From the NCBI RefSeq assembly GCF_004364125.1, contig NZ_SNZV01000009.1:186001-250000 (forward strand): 64,000 nucleotides of DNA, given 5' to 3'. A program made the position numbers and the translations under genes. The notes beneath the pieces were generated by a model. It made no database searches and was not told the DNA's origin. It worked only from the letters and a program-made list of their open reading frames with translations. Below, piece by piece: positions 8,862-15,362 of this stretch. The first letter of the stretch is position 1, and each line of letters opens with the position of its first letter. This DNA comes from Sphingobacterium paludis (GTDB lineage Bacteria > Bacteroidota > Bacteroidia > Sphingobacteriales > Sphingobacteriaceae).

Positions 8862-9359
8862 ATGGCAGAAATTACATTTAAAGGAACAGCAATACATACC
8901 CAAGGGGAATTGCCAACAGTTGGATCACCGGCTCCGGAGTTCAAATTGACAGCGGGAGATTTATCCGAAAAAAGCTTAAGCGATTTTAAAGGCAAGAAGG
9001 TGATCTTAAATATCTTCCCGAGTGTGGATACGGGTACCTGTGCCGCATCCGTCAGGAAGTTTAACGAGGAAGCCGCAGGGTTAGAAAACACCATTGTTTT
9101 ATGTATATCTCGCGATCTTCCTTTCGCTCAGAGTCGCTTCTGTGCTGCCGAGGGGATTGAAAATGTGGTATCGCTTTCTGAATATAAAGACAATAATTTT
9201 TCGGAAGCATATCAGCTTAGAATTGTTGACGGCCCGCTAGCCGGTTTACTAAGCAGATCAGTGGTCGTTATCGACGAGGAAGGCACAGTAACCTACACGG
9301 AACAGGTCGGAGAAACAGCAGATGAACCAAACTACGAACAGGCGTTAGCCTCTGTATAG
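8862..9359 (+). CDS. tpx: Thiol peroxidase (atypical 2-Cys peroxiredoxin, Tpx type)
   Basis: A 165-residue cytoplasmic or periplasmic peroxidase that reduces H2O2 and alkyl hydroperoxides with electrons from thioredoxin. The sequence shows the family opening 'ITFKGTAIHTQGELPTVGSPAP', the peroxidatic Cys60 in 'SVDTGTCAASVRKFN', the resolving Cys94 in 'FAQSRFCAAEG', and the 'GLLSRSVVVIDEEG' strand with the conserved Arg. There is no signal peptide, so it is probably cytoplasmic. Length is standard for Tpx. It is a single gene, closed by a strong hairpin shared with the converging metZ. Confidence 0.97.
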   Translation: MAEITFKGTAIHTQGELPTVGSPAPEFKLTAGDLSEKSLSDFKGKKVILNIFPSVDTGTCAASVRKFNEEAAGLENTIVLCISRDLPFAQSRFCAAEGIENVVSLSEYKDNNFSEAYQLRIVDGPLAGLLSRSVVVIDEEGTVTYTEQVGETADEPNYEQALASV

Positions 9360-9380
9360 TCGCTCCACGGTCACACCGTA

Positions 9381-9420
9381 AAAAAGGCCCCCAGAAAGTC
9401 ACATGCTTTCTGGAGGCCTT
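9381..9420. terminator. Bidirectional terminator between tpx and metZ
   Basis: AAGGCC-c-CCAGAAAG pairs with CTTTCTGG-a-GGCCTT around a 7-base loop, with an A-run on the left flank that gives a T-run on the minus strand. It serves both convergent genes. Confidence 0.75.
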
Positions 9421-9436
9421 ATCCTATAGTCACCGT

Positions 9437-10609
9437 TTATTTCGAGGCGTCTAGCGCCTGTAAGATATCCCCGATAATATCCGCCTTGTCTTCAATTCCG
9501 ACAGACAAACGAATACTTCCTGGCTTAATCCCCAAATTTAGGCGCTCCTCTTCGGATAATTTTGAATGCGTTGTGGAACCCGGATGGGTAGCTATAGAAC
9601 GTGCATCACCAAGATTGGACGTGTACAAAATCATTTTTAAAGCGTCTAGAAACTTGTATGCTCTTTCTTTGCCGCCCTTCACTTCGAAAGTAACAATACC
9701 GCCACCCGCCTTCATTTGTTGGGTAGCAAGCTGGTACTGTGGATGAGAAGGCAGAAAAGGATATTTAACATCATGAATCTCGTCATGCTCTGCCAAGGTT
9801 TCAGCCAGTGCCAGTGCATTGCTGCAGTGACGATCCATACGCAAGCCCAACGTATCAATACTTTTCGATAACACCCACGCATTAAAAGGCGACATCGCAG
9901 GCCCCGTGTGACGTATAAAAAACATAAGCTTGTCGATAAGCTCTTGCTTTCCGACGATGACACCGCCCAAAACGCGACCCTGCCCGTCCATATATTTCGT
10001 TGCAGAGTGGATAGAAAGATCAAATCCGTAATCCAAGGGCTTTTGCAAATAAGGCGTCGCAAAACAGTTATCGATCGCAAATATAATGTGTGGATATTTC
10101 GCTTTTAGCTGACCAAGAAAAGCCAGATCGGCCAATTCCAATCCCGGATTGGAGGGCGATTCCAGAAAAACAATCTTCGTGTTTGGTTGAATGGCCTGTT
10201 CCCAGGCATCATTATCTACGGCATCCACGTAGGTATGGGTCACTCCCCAGCGCGGAAACAACTGCGTAAATAGCTGATGTGTGGATCCGAATATGGCGCG
10301 CGACGATACGATGTGATCGCCATGCTCCACAAATCCGGCAAACGACGCGAAAACAGCTGCCATGCCTGAAGCAAAAGCAAGCCCCGCCTCTGCACCCTCC
10401 AAAATACAAACTTTGTTGATAAACTCTGTCGTGTTTGGATTCGCATAACGCGAATAAACCATCCCCTCTTCTTCCTCAGCAAAAATTGCCCTTCCCTGCT
10501 CTGCGCTATCAAATATGAAGCTTGATGTTAAATATAGCGGAGCGGAATGCTCACGCGTGGCTGAACGCGGAACCTGCTCCCGAATAATTCTAGATTGATC
10601 CTTTTCCAT
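9437..10609 (-). CDS. metZ: O-succinylhomoserine sulfhydrylase (Cys/Met metabolism PLP enzyme)
   Basis: A 390-residue PLP-dependent enzyme of the Cys/Met metabolism family. The start is taken at the ATG at 10609; a TTG three codons upstream is less likely. Motifs: 'YSRYANPNTTEFINKV' (phosphate and substrate site), 'ASGMAAVFASF', 'ESPSNPGLELAD', 'AIDNCFATPYLQKP' and the PLP lysine K205 in 'SIHSATKYMDGQGRVLGG'. The 'TKYMDGQGRVLGG' form is characteristic of MetZ, which makes homocysteine directly from O-acyl-homoserine and sulfide, rather than of cystathionine gamma-synthase. Methionine gamma-lyase is the main alternative. No other methionine genes are adjacent; the enzyme is monocistronic with a long upstream leader. 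Confidence 0.85.
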   Translation of the reverse strand: MEKDQSRIIREQVPRSATREHSAPLYLTSSFIFDSAEQGRAIFAEEEEGMVYSRYANPNTTEFINKVCILEGAEAGLAFASGMAAVFASFAGFVEHGDHIVSSRAIFGSTHQLFTQLFPRWGVTHTYVDAVDNDAWEQAIQPNTKIVFLESPSNPGLELADLAFLGQLKAKYPHIIFAIDNCFATPYLQKPLDYGFDLSIHSATKYMDGQGRVLGGVIVGKQELIDKLMFFIRHTGPAMSPFNAWVLSKSIDTLGLRMDRHCSNALALAETLAEHDEIHDVKYPFLPSHPQYQLATQQMKAGGGIVTFEVKGGKERAYKFLDALKMILYTSNLGDARSIATHPGSTTHSKLSEEERLNLGIKPGSIRLSVGIEDKADIIGDILQALDASK

Positions 10610-10628
10610 GATGAGCAAATTTAATTTT

Positions 10629-10850
10629 TTAGTCTAGTAAATTGATATGTTTTTTTCTTTTTTCTAGTACCGTGGCTGTTAATATCAAAACCCCAACACC
10701 GCAACCGGCTGTTTCCGTTTTGGGGAATGGTTTTTGCAGACTTCCAGCAGCGAAATCTAACGGCATAGAAAACACAGTAGCGTCGAGATAACGTATCATG
10801 GCAAATAGACCCGTATGAAAGGTCAACATGTTGTTATTTATTTTCGCCAA
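10629..10850 (-). promoter_or_regulatory. Structured leader region upstream of metZ with a possible 73-codon ORF
   Basis: About 240 bases upstream of metZ on its own strand. They contain an uninterrupted 73-codon ORF with internal ATGs and a conspicuous hairpin (10691-10725: CCCCAACAC pairs with GTTTTGGGG, with a nested AAC/GTT pair). The position, 20 bases before a methionine-biosynthesis gene, suggests an attenuator, a leader peptide or an unrecognised riboswitch. I looked for the S-box (SAM-I) core and the SAM-II core and did not find them. Whether the ORF is translated is not known. Confidence 0.35.
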
Positions 10851-10929
10851 ATATTTGTTTTCTCATATTAAAATACTATGTTAGCATATTATTTTATTCG
10901 TAAAAATCCGCTAACCAAAAAGTATTTGT

Positions 10930-12150
10930 ATGAAAAGATTACTACTCGGATTGATGCTAGCCAGCCCGACATTGTTATGGGCACAAGGTTCGCAAGTAAA
11001 CACACAAAGCCAAAAAGCTGTGGGCATGTCAGGTGCCGGTTCTGCACTTTTTATTGATGAAGCTTCTATCTTTTATAGCCCCGGCGCATTGTCAAAAATG
11101 GATCATAACGCCATTTCTATCGGAGCAAGCGGGGTCATGTATCGGTCGGCCTTCCGCGAGCTGAACAGCAACGATGTACACAACACGAAATTTAAGATTA
11201 CCCCACCTTTTTCTGCATTTGCAGCATTTGGCCCTAAAAATTCCTGGTGGAAAGCCGGTATCGGGGTGTATACACCCTTTGGTGGATCGGTAAATTGGGG
11301 CACCGAATGGCCCGGCCGGTATGAGCTTAACCACTTAGAGCTTCGCGCTATATTTATTCAACCTACGCTAAGTTTCAGGATTACGGAAAACTTCGGTATA
11401 GGCGGGGGTTTTGTCTATAACATCGGACAAGTAGATCTTTCCCGCTCCCTCCCGCTAACCGGAGCTGATGGCCAGATGGCGCAAGCCCAACTCACCGGCA
11501 CAGGAACGGGAATGGGCTTTAATGTGGGGGTACACTACCACTTGGAAAATGAATTTGCTGTATCGTTAAGTTACCGATCAAAGGTGATTACGAAACTACG
11601 TGATGGCGATGCCGAATTTACGGTTCCGCCTGCACTGGCCACCTCCTTTCCAAACACGACGTTTAATTCCGAACTACCGCTACCCGCATCTTTTAACGTA
11701 GGTTTGGCTTTCCCTGTCGGAGAGAAATTGGATATCGCGGCTGATGCTACCCTGATTGGATACGACATCTATAAAGAGCTGGTCTTTGATTACCGAGACA
11801 ATACACCGGTATTGGAAGATACGCGCCAGGTAAAAAAATATGAAAATGCGTTTTCCGGAAAAGTCGGCGTAAATTATAAAACGACCGATCACTTAACACT
11901 TCGTGCCGGAGCAGGTTACGTCTATTCACCGGTCCGAGGACCTTACGTATCGCCAGAAACGCCCGATAACAACCGCGTAATGGGCTCGGTAGGCTTTACT
12001 TATGACATCAACGACCGCTGGGATCTGACAGGAGCCTATGTGTTTCAGCACCTCTTGGAAAGAACCGTAACAAGTGCCGCCACAGGTCTAGCCGGCACCT
12101 ATAAAACCAATATCCATGCACCCGGTATAATGTTAACTTACAAATGGTAA
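10930..12150 (+). CDS. FadL/OMPP1/TodX-type outer-membrane transporter
   Basis: A 406-residue barrel with signal peptide MKRLLLGLMLASPTLLWAQ. The mature N-terminus 'GSQVNTQSQKAVGMSGAGSA' with 'DEASIFYSPGALS' is the FadL/TodX hatch signature, in which an N-terminal plug fills a 14-strand barrel. The C-terminus 'NIHAPGIMLTYKW' ends on an aromatic residue, as expected of an outer-membrane barrel. FadL proteins carry long-chain fatty acids or other hydrophobic compounds across the outer membrane by lateral diffusion. It is the first gene of a pair with an SGNH-hydrolase lipoprotein that starts 5 bases after its stop, so hydrolysis of an ester and uptake of the product are probably linked. Confidence 0.9.
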   Translation: MKRLLLGLMLASPTLLWAQGSQVNTQSQKAVGMSGAGSALFIDEASIFYSPGALSKMDHNAISIGASGVMYRSAFRELNSNDVHNTKFKITPPFSAFAAFGPKNSWWKAGIGVYTPFGGSVNWGTEWPGRYELNHLELRAIFIQPTLSFRITENFGIGGGFVYNIGQVDLSRSLPLTGADGQMAQAQLTGTGTGMGFNVGVHYHLENEFAVSLSYRSKVITKLRDGDAEFTVPPALATSFPNTTFNSELPLPASFNVGLAFPVGEKLDIAADATLIGYDIYKELVFDYRDNTPVLEDTRQVKKYENAFSGKVGVNYKTTDHLTLRAGAGYVYSPVRGPYVSPETPDNNRVMGSVGFTYDINDRWDLTGAYVFQHLLERTVTSAATGLAGTYKTNIHAPGIMLTYKW

Positions 12151-12155
12151 AAACG

Positions 12156-13445
12156 ATGAAAAGAGTATTTAACTACACATGGATCAATATAGGCTTACTA
12201 GCCCTTGCTTTTTCTTCTTGTAAACCTGAGATTGAAGGTTTTCAACCGCGTGCTGGAGAAGCCGATTTTACAAAATTTATCGCTGTGGGTAACTCGTTAA
12301 CAGCGGGCTTTGCCGATGGAGGGCTCTACCTAGAAGGGCAACAGGTCGCATTTCCAAATCTGATTGCCGAACAATTAACGCAAGTAGGTGCTGGACAATT
12401 TCGCAGTCCTTTTTTCTCGGAAGATCAACGTAATGGATCCGGCTATCTGGAATTGACAGCCCTAGTAAATGGACAGCCGCAAACAGCGAACGTGACGAGC
12501 AACTTAGGCTATCGTGCTGCCGGCAGGTTAACGAAGTACACCGATGATATCGAAAACTTAGGTGTTCCAGGCATGCGCCTTGATTTAGCTTTTATACCTC
12601 AATTTGGAGCACTCAATATGTATTACGAACGTCTTCTGCCGGATGCTGATGTAAATAACAAACCGTATTTTGACTTCGTCAGCAACAGAAACCACACCTT
12701 TTTTAGCTTTTGGCTCGGGAATAATGATGTGCTAGGCTATGCCATGAATGGCGGATTCGCAGACCCACAAAATCCTACCACGGCGTTAACCAGCGTTGCC
12801 ACATTCAGCGCGTTGTATACCAGATTTATTGACAGGCTGACTGAGGGTGACAAAAAGGGTGTCGTAGCGACAATTCCAACAGTGACCAGTATCCCATTTT
12901 TCACCACAGTGACGACGGCGCGTTTGGAAGCGGGGGTCTCTGCAAGCACAAACGGGCAATTTACCAGAATTTTCATTGCAACGGCCGCCGGACCGCGCGC
13001 AGCGACAAGTGAGGATCTGTTTACACTAACTTTCCCGACAGATACGCTTGGAAAAACACGCAACGGCATTCCGGGCTACGGCTTGAGCCCGTTAAATCCG
13101 CTGGAAGATAAATTAGCGTTAGATAGGGATGAGATTGTGGAAATTACAGAGCGCGTTAACGCCTTCAACGAAATCATTAAAGCGACCGCAGCCAATAAAA
13201 AATTGGCAGTAGCAGATGCCCAAGCCTTTCTCAACAGCGTAAGGAGCCCTGGAATCATATATAACGGGGTCGGCGTCAACGCTTCTTTTATTACGGGAAA
13301 TGCATTTTCTTTGGATGGTGTACATTTAACGCCTATGGGAAATGCATTGATAGCAAACCTATTTATCGACGCGATAAACAGGCAATATGGAAGTCGAATA
13401 CCAAAGGTTGATGCGACGAAATATCGGGGCGTAAAGTTCCCATAA
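12156..13445 (+). CDS. SGNH/GDSL-hydrolase lipoprotein
   Basis: A 429-residue lipoprotein (MKRVFNYTW..., lipobox FSSC at about residue 21). The ATG at 12156 gives a clean signal peptide and follows the FadL stop by 5 bases; an in-frame ATG at 12144 would overlap it. Block I is 'FIAVGNSLTAGFADGG' (the nucleophilic Ser in G-N-S-L), block III 'FWLGNNDVLGYAMNGG' (G-x-N-D), and block V 'SLDGVHLTPMGNALIANLF' (D-x-x-H), so the catalytic set is complete. SGNH hydrolases cleave ester bonds in lipids or acetylated sugars. Tight coupling to a FadL porin favours a lipase/esterase role at the outer membrane. A strong terminator follows. Confidence 0.88.
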   Translation: MKRVFNYTWINIGLLALAFSSCKPEIEGFQPRAGEADFTKFIAVGNSLTAGFADGGLYLEGQQVAFPNLIAEQLTQVGAGQFRSPFFSEDQRNGSGYLELTALVNGQPQTANVTSNLGYRAAGRLTKYTDDIENLGVPGMRLDLAFIPQFGALNMYYERLLPDADVNNKPYFDFVSNRNHTFFSFWLGNNDVLGYAMNGGFADPQNPTTALTSVATFSALYTRFIDRLTEGDKKGVVATIPTVTSIPFFTTVTTARLEAGVSASTNGQFTRIFIATAAGPRAATSEDLFTLTFPTDTLGKTRNGIPGYGLSPLNPLEDKLALDRDEIVEITERVNAFNEIIKATAANKKLAVADAQAFLNSVRSPGIIYNGVGVNASFITGNAFSLDGVHLTPMGNALIANLFIDAINRQYGSRIPKVDATKYRGVKFP

Positions 13446-13472
13446 GTAACGCAACGGATAAATAAGCTTTAC

Positions 13473-13505
13473 AAAGCCCGGCAAATAAAACGCCGGGCTT
13501 TTTTT
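13473..13505 (+). terminator. Rho-independent terminator of the FadL/SGNH operon
   Basis: AAGCCCGGC pairs perfectly with GCCGGGCTT across a 9-base loop, followed by a run of T. Confidence 0.9.
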
Positions 13506-13638
13506 ACGGTAGGCTTTTGTTAATACCTAACATGTCAAACGCTTTTCTTAGCTAGTTTTTGCAAAGAAAAACTATTGGTCACTTTCGGAAAACTCCTGCC
13601 GTACGCTACAAAATGTACGTTCGTACCAGGCAATAGTG

Positions 13639-13669
13639 TTGCATATCACCTGCAATTTATCTAAGTTTG
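13639..13669 (+). promoter_or_regulatory. Probable promoter of the osmC-like gene
   Basis: TTG, 20 bases, then TAAGTTTG: this fits the Bacteroidota housekeeping promoter (-33 TTTG/TTG and -7 TAnnTTTG). The start codon is about 80 bases downstream. The rest of the roughly 300-base gap holds nothing else I can name. Confidence 0.6.
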
Positions 13670-13747
13670 AGCGAACGTTGAAAGCGCGGTGCCTCTGCTA
13701 TTCAAAAGAAGCATGAGGCTCGAGGCGCTCAGGAAAAATTTAGAACT

Positions 13748-14164
13748 ATGAAAATTCATTTAAATCGTAAAAATGATGCTGTACATTTTGAAGCATCAAG
13801 CGAGCTATCCTCCATCAAAGTGAACATAGACGGCTCAGAAAGCATTGGTGGAGAGGGCAAAGGCGTTCGCCCGATGGAGCTGGTTTTGATGGCACTTGGA
13901 TCGTGTAGCGTATTCGACCTCAGTACGATACTAAAAAAACAACGGCAGACGATAGAAGATATTCAGGTTGAAGTGGAGGGTACACGCCGCGAGGAAATCC
14001 CCAACATATTTACGCAGATCCACATCACCTTTACACTTCAGGGCGATATCGACGAAGAGAAAGCCCAAAAAGCAGCCGAATTAGCCGTTAAAAAATATTG
14101 CTCCGTGCATGATATGTTGGCAGCAGGCGGCGTAGATATTACCTATAGCATCAGATTCGCGTAG
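13748..14164 (+). CDS. OsmC-family peroxidase/redox protein
   Basis: A 138-residue OsmC/Ohr-superfamily protein. The two family cysteines are visible in 'LMALGSCSVFDLSTIL' and 'KKYCSVHDML'. The first half carries 'GGEGKGVRPMELVLMALGSC', typical of the YhfA/OsmC-like subgroup rather than Ohr proper. Members reduce organic hydroperoxides using a reactive Cys pair. It is a single gene; its last 14 bases overlap the end of the converging membrane-protein gene. Confidence 0.9.
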   Translation: MKIHLNRKNDAVHFEASSELSSIKVNIDGSESIGGEGKGVRPMELVLMALGSCSVFDLSTILKKQRQTIEDIQVEVEGTRREEIPNIFTQIHITFTLQGDIDEEKAQKAAELAVKKYCSVHDMLAAGGVDITYSIRFA

Positions 14165-15206
14165 CCTGATCTTTGCTCCATACTTTCTCTGCCCATCGCC
14201 CGACAAACCAAAACGAAACGGCCAGCAACAGGAAGAAAATGGTCCGGTTGATATTGTCCCAGAGGTATTCCACAAATCGGGTATAGAGGTTGAGAATAAA
14301 AAACACAAAACCGATATCTCTGGACACCGTATCTTTGGTTTTCATCCCGTAAAGAGCAAGTGCCAACGATAGCGCGACAGCCAACACCCCCCAGTATAAA
14401 ATGTGGTATTGCCTAACCTGCGTCCAGGCGTCAAAACTACTGTAGTTACCAAAGATTGATAAGCACCACAGCGCGATCATAGTGTACAGCAGCCCCACCA
14501 CATAGCTGGTAGATTGAAAAGGCTGAAGGGGTTTCACCTTCGGTTGCCCCCATAGAGAAAAGGCCGTCAACAGCAGCCCAAACAGCGTGAAGCGCAAGGG
14601 ATAGTTCATTCCCCAAAACTTAAACCCCCAGTTACTGTGCGAGGCGGTTTCTGTAGCAAACCAAATACCCAACGCCACCAGTGTAAAAACCCAGATCAAT
14701 TTGGAGTTCAGTTTGACAGACAACACGGCATAAATCACAATAGATAATAGAAACAAAAGCGTATACTGGCTTGTGCTTCGATCGAGCACCTGCCCCATAA
14801 AACCTATACAAGCGGCCGTAGAAAAAGAGCCGGCAAGCATCATGGTCTCATTCGAAAAGGTTTTCTCCGGATATTTCTTTTTGTTGCGGAAACCTAACAA
14901 GTAAAACAATACAGCCAATCCTGCGAAAAATAAACAGAATACAATATTGGGGGTCTCGTAAAATTCTTTGACGAACGTGACCAGCGCATCGTCTGCAAAG
15001 AGTGACAACACCGAAAAAACAAGGGAGACCAAAGCCACCCAAAACGCATATCGCGCAAGGATTTTCCATTCAAATCCTTTCTCATCAATAGACAGCTTCA
15101 GTTCTTCCACTTTTGCGGCATCAAGCAGCTCAGTGTCTTTCCAGTGGGTGAGCACATGCTCTACCAACTCCTTTTCCTGCTTTGTAAGGTCTATTTTTTT
15201 AACCAT
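14151..15206 (-). CDS. Multi-span membrane protein, DUF2157-like
   Basis: A 351-residue protein. A soluble N-terminal helical segment (about 1-45, 'KQEKELVEHVLTHWKDTELLDAAKVEELKLSID') resembles the start of DUF2157 proteins. It is followed by about nine hydrophobic helices from residue 50 to 340, with short basic loops such as 'GFRNKKKYPEKTF'. It lies in the inner membrane with no visible catalytic motif. The function of this family is unknown. It is tail-to-tail with osmC, with a 14-base overlap, and head-to-head with uvrA. Confidence 0.6.
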   Translation of the reverse strand: MVKKIDLTKQEKELVEHVLTHWKDTELLDAAKVEELKLSIDEKGFEWKILARYAFWVALVSLVFSVLSLFADDALVTFVKEFYETPNIVFCLFFAGLAVLFYLLGFRNKKKYPEKTFSNETMMLAGSFSTAACIGFMGQVLDRSTSQYTLLFLLSIVIYAVLSVKLNSKLIWVFTLVALGIWFATETASHSNWGFKFWGMNYPLRFTLFGLLLTAFSLWGQPKVKPLQPFQSTSYVVGLLYTMIALWCLSIFGNYSSFDAWTQVRQYHILYWGVLAVALSLALALYGMKTKDTVSRDIGFVFFILNLYTRFVEYLWDNINRTIFFLLLAVSFWFVGRWAEKVWSKDQATRI

Positions 15207-15326
15207 GCGTTCCCCGTTAAGATATCCAATAATACAAATTATCAGCCAAAGAGTTCACCTATCATTTAAATTTCACAATTTATCATTTCCACAACCCGCG
15301 GGGGTATTTGTCCGTTTAAATTTCTG

Positions 15327-15334
15327 TACCTTTG
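15327..15334 (+). promoter_or_regulatory. -7 element of the uvrA promoter
   Basis: TACCTTTG matches TAnnTTTG exactly. The predicted transcription start is near 15341, which places the in-frame TTG at 15339 outside the transcript and supports the ATG at 15363 as the uvrA start. A TTTG 16 bases upstream may be the -33 element, although the spacing is short. Confidence 0.55.
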
Positions 15335-15362
15335 TAACTTGCAAAATTCAGAACAAAATAGA

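Noticed and set aside
9712..10108. ORFs overlapping metZ in other frames
   Set aside because: They lie wholly inside a gene with complete PLP-enzyme motifs and have no recognisable domain.
10610..10929. SAM-I or SAM-II riboswitch before metZ
   Set aside because: The conserved S-box core and the SAM-II pseudoknot bases are absent on either strand; only an unnamed hairpin remains.
15339..15362. Longer N-terminus for UvrA from a TTG
   Set aside because: The TAnnTTTG element predicts transcription from about 15341, after that TTG; the ATG at 15363 is normal for the family.
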